32,066 nt of DNA. Origin: Pseudomonadales bacterium. GTDB lineage: Bacteria; Pseudomonadota; Gammaproteobacteria; Pseudomonadales; Azotimanducaceae. The notes beneath the pieces are model-generated. The model did no database searches. It had not been told where the DNA came from and saw only the letters and a program-made list of their open reading frames with translations. Within the stretch, counting starts at the first letter, position 1. Each line of letters opens with the position of its first letter. Position numbers and translations under genes: made by a program. The stretch covers positions 1-32,066 of the forward strand of contig JAQWIX010000152.1 of NCBI GenBank assembly GCA_029248675.1. The letters are read 5' to 3'. This document shows positions 1-8,619 of this stretch, one piece after another.

Positions 1-959
1 GAAATATCTCGATGCAGCACCCACCGGGGTCTTCCCACGCGGATGCCTGCTTCGGCCATGTGTAAAGCCAAAGCGCTGTACACATCCTCGGGAAGTTGCA
101 GATGCACCATGTTGGTGGCCCATCGAACAGCACCCTCACCGAAGTTATCAACGATGGTTGAAGCGATACGATCCGCGTGCACATGATCTTGGGCCAAATC
201 CTCGGCATGGTGCTCTAAGGCATAGAGCCCTGCCGCGGCGATAACTCCTGCTTGTCGCATACCGCCGCCGAGCACTTTCCGCCAGCGCTTAGCCTCGTCA
301 ATAAGAATTTTAGAACCGACCAAAACCGATCCCACAGGTGCTCCCAACCCCTTGGACAAGCAGACAGATACAGAGTCAAAGGGCGCAGCTAAGGCTGCTG
401 GGGTTCGATTTTGAGCCAATGCCGCATTGAATAAGCGAGCGCCATCTAAATGCATGGCCAGTCCATGCCGCTAACCAAGTCCCGCGACAGCCTCGGCGTA
501 GCCTAAGGGAAGGGGTTCTCCAGCGTGGGTGTTCTCTAAGCAAATAAGCCGGCTGCGAGCAAAGTGAAAATCATCGGGCTTTATGGCCGCCTCAATCGCC
601 TCCAATGCCAGCGTGCCATCTAGGGCCATTGGAACGGTTTGGGGTGGAATACTGCCCAGAATAGCCGCGCCACCGCCCTCATAGCGGAACGTGTGGGCGC
701 TATCGCCAACAATGTATTCGTCACCACGTTCGCAGTGGGCGAACAGCGCTAGCAGGTTGGATTGGGTGCCGCTTGGGGCAAATAGGGCGGCTTCTTTGTC
801 CAGTAGGCCTGCAGTGTATTCTTGCAGTGCATTCACCGTCGGGTCTTCGCCGTAAACATCATCGCCCAGCGGGGCATCTATCATGGCCTGTCGCATGGCA
901 TCCGTAGGGCGTGTGACGGTATCGCTGCGTAAATCGATGAAAAATTCTGGCTTTAGCAT
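1..959 (-). pseudogene. ltaE: Low-specificity L-threonine aldolase, 3' end truncated by the window; interrupted by an in-frame TAG at 471-473
   Basis: [26 protein letters not shown]...[12 protein letters not shown] upstream of the TAG. The same frame continues after it as [20 protein letters not shown]...[45 protein letters not shown], with the PLP-lysine motif, to position 1 without another stop. Start placed at the ATG at 959. Confidence 0.85.
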
Positions 960-1182
960 GGTTTGTTGATGTCGCTTTCCGATGGCCCAAGTGTTGGTCG
1001 AGGAGCTGAGCAAAGTGTCGGGCAAGGGTAGAAATGTTAAACCCGGTTCTTGGCGAGATCGTCAGAATGGACGGTGTATTGGTTGGTCCGCTGTCCTAGG
1101 ACTCAAAGGCGAGTAGGTCGTCCGCTGGTAAAAGCGTTCGCGGGAATGCAGGGCAGATGCCCTGCACCGAGTGTCGGCTTAG

Positions 1183-1596
1183 TTAGTTTTGCTGAGCCAG
1201 TGAAACGTTATACACCCCAGCCTGTCGTGCTGAGTCCATGATATGAATCATCACATCGGTAGTGGAATCAGGGTGCGGCTGAATAATCACAGGAGCCTCA
1301 GGGTTCTCAGCGTGCAGTCTTTCAATATTTGCTCGTACCGAACGACGATCCACGTCTCGACTGGCGATGACGATACGATCCCGATTGGTGATACGCACCA
1401 CGATGCTCTTTTTGTCCGGATCCACAGTCTTTGGCTTATCGTCCTCTGGCTGATTCACGTCCAATCCGACTTCTTTAACGAAGGTGGCGGTCACGATGAA
1501 AAAGATCAGCATAATGAATACGACATCCAACATCGGCGTCAGATTAATCGCCTCTGTTTCTTCTTCGGCTCTTCCTCTCCCAAACGGTCTTCTCAT
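1183..1596 (-). CDS. exbD: ExbD/TolR-family biopolymer transport protein
   Basis: N-terminal EAINLTPMLDVVFIMLIFFIVTATF, the ExbD TM helix with the conserved Asp, followed by a periplasmic domain; 137 aa. Confidence 0.93.
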   Translation of the reverse strand: MRRPFGRGRAEEETEAINLTPMLDVVFIMLIFFIVTATFVKEVGLDVNQPEDDKPKTVDPDKKSIVVRITNRDRIVIASRDVDRRSVRANIERLHAENPEAPVIIQPHPDSTTDVMIHIMDSARQAGVYNVSLAQQN

Positions 1597-1638
1597 CCCG
1601 AACCCTCAGTTCCTAAAAATTCTGTCGAGCATGGTATG

Positions 1639-3093
1639 TCATGAGTCCTTGCGATTCCATAGGGGTATCAGACAGATTGCTAGATTGATCACCAATATTC
1701 CAAGAGCTAAAGGCCTATCAAGTAGATACAACCAGCTTCCATCGCTAAGCAGGAGGGCTCGTCGTAAGTTTTCTTCAAACAAACCACTGAGAATAAACCC
1801 GAGAAGCAGTGGCGCTAGAGGAAAACCCTGACTTCGTAAAATCGTCGCGACCAAGGCCAAAGCCAGCATGAGGCCCAGGTCAAACACGCTGAAGGTTGTT
1901 AACAGCACGCCAAGCAGAGAAAAGGTGATCACTAGCGGAATAAGTACCTGAACAGGCAAGCTGACAATTCGAGCCAAGTAGGGGATCAGCGGCAGATTCA
2001 ATGCTAAAAGAAATAAGTTGCCCAAATACATGGACACGATAACGCCCCAAAAAATTTCTGGTTGGTCCGACACCAAGCCGGGGCCGGGCTGCAATCCGTA
2101 GGCGAGCATGACGCCCAGCAGCACCGCCGATGTGCCGGATCCCGGAACACCAAGGCTGAGCAGGGGTACGAAAGAGCCGGTGGAGGCCGCATTATTGGCA
2201 GACTCTGGCGCAGTAACACCGGCTTCACGGGAGCCGTCGCCTAGTCGTTTTTCCAAGTCATAGGCGAAAAAACTCGCCAAGGTCGCGCCAGCCCCAGGCA
2301 GCACGCCTACAAAGAAACCCAGCACTGAACTGCGTCCAGCCACAGGCAGCAAACGTCGAACCAACGTTAACGGTATAAGCAGATCACGCATGGAGAACGT
2401 GCCGCTGGGTTGCTCAGGTGAGTGCATGGCTAAGCGGAAGGCTTCTGCCAACGCGAAGGTAGCCATGACGACCAACACAAAGGGAATGCCATCGGACAGG
2501 TGTAGGGTGCCGAGAGTAAAGCGCTGCACACTACCAAGTTGATCGGTACCCACCGACCCCAACATCAGTCCAAGCAAAAGGGTAATAAGGCTAGGTAGAC
2601 GCTCAGATTTTTGCGCGAATACCACCACACAGGTCATAGCGAAGAGAACTAGGGCCGCGTACTCGGCGCTTTGGATGCTAACGGCTACTGAAGCCAAGGA
2701 GGACGCGAACACCAACAAAATTAGCGCACCTGTGGTACCGCCAAAAAAAGAAGCGTAGGCGGCAATCGCGAGGGCTTTACCTGCTTGGCCATCTCGGGCC
2801 ATGGGATAGCCGTCGAAGCTGGTGGCGACTGTGCTGGCCACACCAGGAGCGTTGATCAATATAGACGAGGTTGAACCGCCAAAGACGGCGCCGTAGTACA
2901 CGCCGGCCATCATGATCAGTCCACCGGTAGGATCTAGGGAATAAGAGACGGGAATCATTAGGGCAATGGCAGTGATGGGACCAAGTCCCGGCATCATGCC
3001 GATAAGGGTGCCAGCCAGACATCCAAAGGCGACCCAAAGAACATTGGAGAAAGTCAGGGCGGTGCTGATGCCTGTGAGAATGTCTTCCAGCAT
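1639..3093 (-). CDS. tctA: Tripartite tricarboxylate transporter, large permease subunit TctA
   Basis: MLEDILTGISTALTFSNVLWVAFGCLAGTLIGMMPGLGPITAIALMIPVSYSLDPTGGLIMMAGVYYGAVFGGSTSSILINAPG. The start ATG overlaps the tctB stop (TAATG), so the longer ORF start at 3243 is not used. Confidence 0.94.
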   Translation of the reverse strand: MLEDILTGISTALTFSNVLWVAFGCLAGTLIGMMPGLGPITAIALMIPVSYSLDPTGGLIMMAGVYYGAVFGGSTSSILINAPGVASTVATSFDGYPMARDGQAGKALAIAAYASFFGGTTGALILLVFASSLASVAVSIQSAEYAALVLFAMTCVVVFAQKSERLPSLITLLLGLMLGSVGTDQLGSVQRFTLGTLHLSDGIPFVLVVMATFALAEAFRLAMHSPEQPSGTFSMRDLLIPLTLVRRLLPVAGRSSVLGFFVGVLPGAGATLASFFAYDLEKRLGDGSREAGVTAPESANNAASTGSFVPLLSLGVPGSGTSAVLLGVMLAYGLQPGPGLVSDQPEIFWGVIVSMYLGNLFLLALNLPLIPYLARIVSLPVQVLIPLVITFSLLGVLLTTFSVFDLGLMLALALVATILRSQGFPLAPLLLGFILSGLFEENLRRALLLSDGSWLYLLDRPLALGILVINLAICLIPLWNRKDS

Positions 3094-3563
3094 TAGCTGA
3101 TTGGCAGGCTCATCTGAAGTAGCCGCTCTACCAACAAAAAACCGCCAATGGGCAATGCTAGGCTCGCGCCAATCAGTATTGACCATCGCCGTTCCTGCAT
3201 TACCCACAAAAGGCCTAGAACTAGGCCTCCTACGGCCACCCAAAGGTTCAGCCAGTTCAGCGCGACAATGAATCCGAGAATCAATGTGCTCAACAACAAC
3301 AGGGGCCGCAGCCTTAAACTCGGTGGTGCGGCAGGCGTTCCAGATGCCCGATCACCCTGAGACGTCGGGTGACGCCGCTGCATCCAAAGCACGAGCACGG
3401 CCAAGCACAGCATCAGGCCGTATATCTGGGGCAGGGTTCTGGAGTTCACTGCGTCTAAGGCACTCCAGGGATCTAAAATAATCTGATTAGCCAGCACCAA
3501 ATAAGTGATGCCAAAGCTCAACAGCGCGGCAGCGACCCAATGAAAACTCACCGCCTTACTAAC
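3093..3563 (-). CDS. tctB: Tripartite tricarboxylate transporter, small membrane subunit TctB
   Basis: Short hydrophobic protein between tctC and tctA. A GTG start (VSKAVSFHWVAAALLSFG) overlaps the tctC end and fits better than the ORF start at 3680. Confidence 0.8.
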   Translation of the reverse strand, partial: VSKAVSFHWVAAALLSFGITYLVLANQIILDPWSALDAVNSRTLPQIYGLMLCLAVLVLWMQRRHPTSQGDRASGTPAAPPSLRLRPLLLLSTLILGFIVALNWLNLWVAVGGLVLGLLWVMQERRWSILIGASLALPIGGFLLVERLLQMSLPIS

Positions 3564-4504
3564 CCGAGGTCTGTCATGATCTCTTGGAGTTGTCGTTCTT
3601 GTTCTTGCAAGTACTCGACGAATAATTGATCTGGTAGAAATTTCGGCTGCCAGCCGTAACGATCCAGCTGCTGCTGCCACGTTGGCGTGGCCACTGCTTC
3701 GGTTAGCAGTTCGACCAGTCGTTTTTTGTCCGTTGGCTCGATATCGCCCGGGGCAAATACTCCCCGCCAGTTATAAAAAACGACATCGACGTTTTGGTCC
3801 CTAAAAGATGTGATGCCAGCTGTCTGATGCCCCGAATCCGCTGTGACCCCGAGGATGCGAATAGTCCCAGCCTGATGAGCGGCCAGCGTTTCCCCAAGCC
3901 CACTGACCAGCACATCAACTTCGCCACTCATAAGCGCAAGAAGCGCCTTGGCACCACCGTCGTAGGCCAAATAACGAATCTTTCGCGGATCAATGCCATC
4001 GGCCTGAGCCAATAACGACAGTGTGATGTGATCCAAGCTGCCTTTTACCGAACCACCGCCGACAAACAGCCGCTTTCGCGAATCCCCCAATGCGGCAACC
4101 ACGTCGCCCCAGCTGCTCAGGGGTGAATTCGCCCGCACAGCGATGACCCCGGGATCCGCGATAAGTCCGCAAATGGGGGTAAGGTCTCGATAAGAATGGG
4201 GAAAAAGGCCCTGCAGCGAGCGCACAATCAGCGGCGCTGAGTTCACCAGAAGAGTGTCATCCAAAGAAGCGCCAGAATTTACGAAGTAGGCCATGGCCTT
4301 GCCGCCACCGCCGCCGGTGCGGTTTTCATAGCTGACGCCTTGCAGCAATTGACTGTCGGTCAGTGTGTTTCCAAGGGCGCGGGCCGTTGCGTCTAAGCCT
4401 CCACCGGGTCCTGCAGGAATGACTAAGTGTAAGCGCTCGGCCGCAAGCGGCAAGCTCAGTCCCAGCAAGAGCACGACCCACAATCCATTTGAATGGCTTT
4501 TCAC
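3548..4504 (-). CDS. tctC: Tripartite tricarboxylate transporter substrate-binding protein (TctC/Bug family)
   Basis: Signal peptide MKSHSNGLWVVLLLGLSLPLAAE, then RLHLVIPAGPGGGLDATARALG...YENRTGGGGGKA; 318 aa; adjacent to TctB/TctA. Confidence 0.9.
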   Translation of the reverse strand: MKSHSNGLWVVLLLGLSLPLAAERLHLVIPAGPGGGLDATARALGNTLTDSQLLQGVSYENRTGGGGGKAMAYFVNSGASLDDTLLVNSAPLIVRSLQGLFPHSYRDLTPICGLIADPGVIAVRANSPLSSWGDVVAALGDSRKRLFVGGGSVKGSLDHITLSLLAQADGIDPRKIRYLAYDGGAKALLALMSGEVDVLVSGLGETLAAHQAGTIRILGVTADSGHQTAGITSFRDQNVDVVFYNWRGVFAPGDIEPTDKKRLVELLTEAVATPTWQQQLDRYGWQPKFLPDQLFVEYLQEQERQLQEIMTDLGLVRR

Positions 4505-4511
4505 GGACTGA

Positions 4512-5423
4512 TTACCCTTGGTTGAGGAAGTTTAGAGGGAGTCCGCCAACTGGCCAATCCATGCTGACAAGTTGTCCAGTGGAAGACAGCGTGATGTAGG
4601 CGGTTTTGAGGTCTGGTCCACCAAAACAAATGTTCGTTGTTATGCGGTCCGGCATGGCTACAAAGACTGGCGGGGCATCTGTGGCGGAAAGCGTCGTAAT
4701 TCCCCCATCCAAGAGCGTGGCCACGCAAACATCACCATTGGCATCCACGGCAAGTGAATCAAACATGTAGTGCCCGGGACGGCCATTCAGCAGGCGTCTG
4801 GGTTTGCGCGTATCGATCTGCCCCGGGCTGAGAATCGGATAAGCCCATAGGTGCCCGGTCGGGGTTTCAGCCACAAAGACCTCGTTTTCGTCTTTAGACA
4901 GGCCAATACCATTGGGGGCCTCTAGCGGGAAAATTACTTCGGTAATCTGACTGCCGTCTGGCAGGGCATAAAAGACTCCGGTTCTGTCCCGGTCCCGAGG
5001 CCGATATTTGCCATGGTCTGTGAACCAAAATCCGCCTTGGGCATCGAAGACGATGTCATTGGGGCCCTTTAGTGGTTCATCGTCGCAGTGGGTGTAGAGC
5101 GTTTGTACTTGCCCTGTTTCCAAATTTACCCGTTGGATGCTTCCGCCCTGATAATCGTCGGGTTGGGCTCCGGGGTAGGTTCTGCCCTGGCTTTCGATCC
5201 ACTCAAAACCGCCGTTATTGCACACATAGCAATGTCCGTCGGGCCCTATTGCGGCTCCATTAGGACCGCCACCCAGATCGGCCACGAGTTCCTTCCTACC
5301 ATTGCGAACTCGACTCAGATGCCCTGTTTTGATTTCAACCAAAACGATACTGCCATCTGGCATGGCAATGGGGCCTTCTGGAAACGCCAGTCCGTCCGCA
5401 ACTAATGTGAGATCTGGTTGCAT
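4512..5423 (-). CDS. SMP-30/gluconolactonase/LRE family protein
   Basis: LTLVADGLAFPEGPIAMPDGSIVLVEIKTGHL...GGGPNGAAIGPDGHCYVCNNGG...KGPNDIVFDAQGGFWFTDHGK...EAPNGIGLSKDE; beta-propeller lactonase pattern. Confidence 0.92.
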   Translation of the reverse strand: MQPDLTLVADGLAFPEGPIAMPDGSIVLVEIKTGHLSRVRNGRKELVADLGGGPNGAAIGPDGHCYVCNNGGFEWIESQGRTYPGAQPDDYQGGSIQRVNLETGQVQTLYTHCDDEPLKGPNDIVFDAQGGFWFTDHGKYRPRDRDRTGVFYALPDGSQITEVIFPLEAPNGIGLSKDENEVFVAETPTGHLWAYPILSPGQIDTRKPRRLLNGRPGHYMFDSLAVDANGDVCVATLLDGGITTLSATDAPPVFVAMPDRITTNICFGGPDLKTAYITLSSTGQLVSMDWPVGGLPLNFLNQG

Positions 5424-5480
5424 TTTTCTCCCCTACTAGCTCAAGATTCTCAGGTCTCCAGACTATACTAAGGACAGCCA

Positions 5481-5789
5481 GTGATACGTACGTTTTCTTG
5501 GATAACCCTGTGCATCAGCTTTTGCTTTGGTTGCCAATCCTATGTGGACGGTGCAAAGCGCACCTTGGGAGAGGTCACCGATGACGCTCAGATCACTGCG
5601 GTGGTCAAAGTTCGCCTGCTGAATGACCCAGAGGTGAAGGGGCTTCGGATCAACGTCACAACCTTAAGGGGGGTGGTCATGCTTGAGGGCCGTGTACCTT
5701 CAGACTATGCCCGGGAAAAAGCCATTCGTATCACTCGTGAGACCGGCAGCGTAGTGGATGTCGACGACCGACTCACGGTGGTCGAATAG
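5481..5789 (+). CDS. Small BON-domain lipoprotein
   Basis: GTG start; lipobox-like ISFCFGC; BON pattern DDAQITAVVKVRLLNDPEVKGLRINVTTLRGVVMLEGRVPSDYAREKAI...VVDVDDRLTV. Confidence 0.87.
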   Translation: MIRTFSWITLCISFCFGCQSYVDGAKRTLGEVTDDAQITAVVKVRLLNDPEVKGLRINVTTLRGVVMLEGRVPSDYAREKAIRITRETGSVVDVDDRLTVVE

Positions 5790-5827
5790 CCTAGATTTAT
5801 TATAGAAATAGACCATAACTATCTGAT

Positions 5828-6703
5828 TTATAACCAATCATTTGGCTTTAAATATTCCGATAGCGTGGCTTCTAAGCTGTTGGGTTCGGGCTGATAATCG
5901 TAAACCCATTTCACCAGTGGGGGCAGGGACGCCAACACCGACTCAATGCGTCGGCCACTTTGCAGACCGTACTTGGTGCCTCGATCGATGGCTAGATTGA
6001 ACTCTGCGTATCGGCCCCGGCGATACAACTGAAACTCCCTTTGGGCCTCGGTAAATGGTGTTTCCATCCGGCGCTGAAAAATTGGCTGGTAAGCGGGCAG
6101 AAAGGAATCGCCCACCCGCTTAACCAAGGCAAAACTGTCGTCGAAACCGCCTTGGGTCCAATCATCAAAAAAAATGCCGCCGACCCCTCGAGTCTCATTG
6201 CGATGAGGTAAAAAGAAATACTCGTCGCAGGTGGCCTTAAATGCTGGGTAATGTTCGCCTACCGCATTGGCAGCGGTTTGGTGCCACAGGCGGACATCTT
6301 CATCTACCGGGTAACAGGGTGTTAGGTCGTAACCGCCACCAAAGTACCAAGCCGGCTCGTCGGCTTCTACGTAGAAAAAGCGCAGATTCATGTGAGTAAT
6401 AGGCACATGAGGGTTGCGCGGATGCACGATTAGGGAGACGGCTGTGGCCTGAAATGCGCTGCCTGCCAGATGAGGGTTTCGCTCGGTAGCGGCGGGTGGT
6501 AGAGCCGCCCCCATGGAATGGGTGAATTGGACCGCAGCCTTCTCAATGTGTTTACCATCCGCCAGCACCCGGGGCTGGGACAGTCCGCCGTTAGGCGGTT
6601 GAATTTGCTCCAGTGAAAATGTGCCTTGAGTATCAATTGCTTCAAGAGACTGGCAAATGCGCTGTTGCAACGCCTTAAAATAAGCAACCACGGGTTCGAT
6701 CAT
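5828..6703 (-). CDS. hemF: Oxygen-dependent coproporphyrinogen III oxidase
   Basis: GSAFQATAVSLIVHPRNPHVPITHMNLRFF, WYFGGGYDLTPCYP, EYFFLPHRNETRGVGGIFFDDW, YAEFNLAIDRGTKYGLQSGRRIESVLASLPP; start at MIEPVVAYF. Confidence 0.97.
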   Translation of the reverse strand: MIEPVVAYFKALQQRICQSLEAIDTQGTFSLEQIQPPNGGLSQPRVLADGKHIEKAAVQFTHSMGAALPPAATERNPHLAGSAFQATAVSLIVHPRNPHVPITHMNLRFFYVEADEPAWYFGGGYDLTPCYPVDEDVRLWHQTAANAVGEHYPAFKATCDEYFFLPHRNETRGVGGIFFDDWTQGGFDDSFALVKRVGDSFLPAYQPIFQRRMETPFTEAQREFQLYRRGRYAEFNLAIDRGTKYGLQSGRRIESVLASLPPLVKWVYDYQPEPNSLEATLSEYLKPNDWL

Positions 6704-6973
6704 AGTATTTCCTTGGTTCAATAGAGGGCGAGCGGTAAGGCCGACCTGCCAATACGGCTCTGCAGCCGCGTATTGTAGATCAAGGCCGATGGAAAGGTAG
6801 CGGAACAAGGCGACCCATCGCGGTTTTGGTTTAAAAGGTGTGGCCACACAGCATAACTTTCGTGCCAAAACCTAGAGGTTGCTGTATTGCCTGTCTAACT
6901 TCGTTAACAAAAGACGCACGATATCTGGTCACGAGTAATACCGTCACTGCAGCGAATTGGGCATACTTAGGGA

Positions 6974-8554
6974 ATGAAACATTTTGAATTTAGCCCTTAT
7001 CTCGATGCGATAGACAGACTGGTCCGTAAAGCGTGCGCGCACCTCCAAGGCAACTTGGACGAGGAACAAATTGAGCTCTACGATCTTGCCTTCGTGCAGG
7101 CGGAGATCTTGGCTGCACGAACACTCATCGAGCAAGCCGAACTGGCTTCCGAGTTAGAGACTCCGTGTCGTTACTTCTGCGCCAACGCCATTGTCTCTAT
7201 CACTCAGAAACTGGCAGTGCGGCCTCAGACTTTTGGCTTAACAGCGGCGGAGCTACCGTCCCTAGAACCGCTGCAAGATTGCCTGTCGCCCCAAGCCATC
7301 GCGGCTCTAGGCGAGCACTACCTAGATCAAGGGCTGGCAGCGGATTTGTTGGACGATGAAAAGCGAATTATTCGCGATACTTTTAAGGATTTCGCCGATC
7401 AGGTAGTAAAGCCTCTGGCGGAAGAGGTTCACCGGAAAGATCTATTGGTGCCGGCAGAGATACTAGAACCCTTAAAAGAAATGGGGGTCTTCGGGCTCAG
7501 CGTTCCAGAACGATTCGGTGGTTTGAAGCCAGATACAACCGAAGACAGCATGGGCATGGTTATTGTTACCGAGGAACTTTCCAGAGGGTCCCTAGGGGCC
7601 GCTGGCAGTCTGATTACTCGGCCAGAGATTATGGCTCGAGCGTTGCTTGAAGGTGGCACAGAAGAACAGCAAGCCCGATGGCTGCCACAAATAGCTTCTG
7701 GTCAGACACTCTGTGCGGTCTCTGTAACGGAACCCAACACCGGTTCTGATGTTGCCTCAGTTGCCCTAAAGGCAACAAAAACCGATGGTGGCTGGCGGCT
7801 TAACGGCGGCAAAACTTGGTGTACTTACGCCGGAGCTGCCGGCGCGTTGTTGGTACTGGCGCGCACCGATGCGGACGCCAAACCTGCCCACAAAGGGTTG
7901 TCGCTCTTTGTGGTTGAAAAACCAAGCTACGATGGACACCACTTCGATTACCAACAAGCGGAAGGCGGTCGTATGACCGGTCGGGCCATTCCCACTTTGG
8001 GCTACCGGGGCATGCATTCCTTCGAGATGGCCTACGAAGACTTTTTTGTGCCCGACGACTGCCTAATTGGCGGCGAAGCAGGGCAGGGCAAAGGCTTTTA
8101 CTTCACAATGCGTGGCTTTATGGGCGGCCGTCTGCAGACAGCGGCGCGAGCCTGCGGATTGATGCGAGCGGCCTTCGAAGAAAGCGTGAGCTATAGCCAA
8201 GATCGCATGGTGTTTGGGCGCTCGGTAGCGAGCTACCCTCTGTCATTGGCAAAGCTAGCGCGCATGGGAGCACTGATCACGGCCTGTAAGGCGTTCACTG
8301 CCCACGTGGCCGGATTGATGGATCAAGGCCTTGGTCAAATGGAAGCGAGTTTGGTGAAGCTTTTTTCCTGTCGCGCAGCAGAATGGGTGACTCGGGAAAG
8401 CGTTCAGCTTCATGGCGGCATGGGATACGCTGAAGAAGTTGCAGTGAGCCGTTATTTCGCGGATGCTCGCGTCCTTTCGATTTTTGAGGGTGCCGAAGAA
8501 ACCTTAGCGATCCGGGTAGTAGGCAAAACCCTCGTAGATCAAGCAAGAAATTAA
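6974..8554 (+). CDS. Acyl-CoA dehydrogenase family protein with ~130-aa N-terminal extension (methylsuccinyl-CoA dehydrogenase-like architecture)
   Basis: 526 aa; VTEPNTGSDVASVALKAT, YRGMHSFEMAYEDFFVPDDCLIGGEAGQGKGF, ESVQLHGGMGYAEEVAVSRYFADARVLSIFEGAEE; helical extension before the ACAD N-domain. Confidence 0.9.
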   Translation: MKHFEFSPYLDAIDRLVRKACAHLQGNLDEEQIELYDLAFVQAEILAARTLIEQAELASELETPCRYFCANAIVSITQKLAVRPQTFGLTAAELPSLEPLQDCLSPQAIAALGEHYLDQGLAADLLDDEKRIIRDTFKDFADQVVKPLAEEVHRKDLLVPAEILEPLKEMGVFGLSVPERFGGLKPDTTEDSMGMVIVTEELSRGSLGAAGSLITRPEIMARALLEGGTEEQQARWLPQIASGQTLCAVSVTEPNTGSDVASVALKATKTDGGWRLNGGKTWCTYAGAAGALLVLARTDADAKPAHKGLSLFVVEKPSYDGHHFDYQQAEGGRMTGRAIPTLGYRGMHSFEMAYEDFFVPDDCLIGGEAGQGKGFYFTMRGFMGGRLQTAARACGLMRAAFEESVSYSQDRMVFGRSVASYPLSLAKLARMGALITACKAFTAHVAGLMDQGLGQMEASLVKLFSCRAAEWVTRESVQLHGGMGYAEEVAVSRYFADARVLSIFEGAEETLAIRVVGKTLVDQARN

Positions 8555-8619
8555 CAGCAGCGTTGGGCCTGTGGGTCCGGCGCATCAACAGTGATATTTG
8601 TAAGAGACCAGGAGTAGTC

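Noticed and set aside
471-473. Pyrrolysine or genome-wide TAG recoding in ltaE
   Set aside because: TAG ends several clearly complete genes in the same window and nothing pyl-like is visible; a point mutation or error is simpler.
1147-1166. Inverted repeat TGCAGGGCA-GA-TGCCCTGCA after exbD as a terminator
   Set aside because: Perfect short stem but no T tract on the minus strand; position is suggestive but evidence is too weak to annotate.
2004-2228. Shadow ORFs inside tctA and similar alternative-frame ORFs inside other genes
   Set aside because: All lie in alternative frames of well-supported genes and have no recognisable domains.
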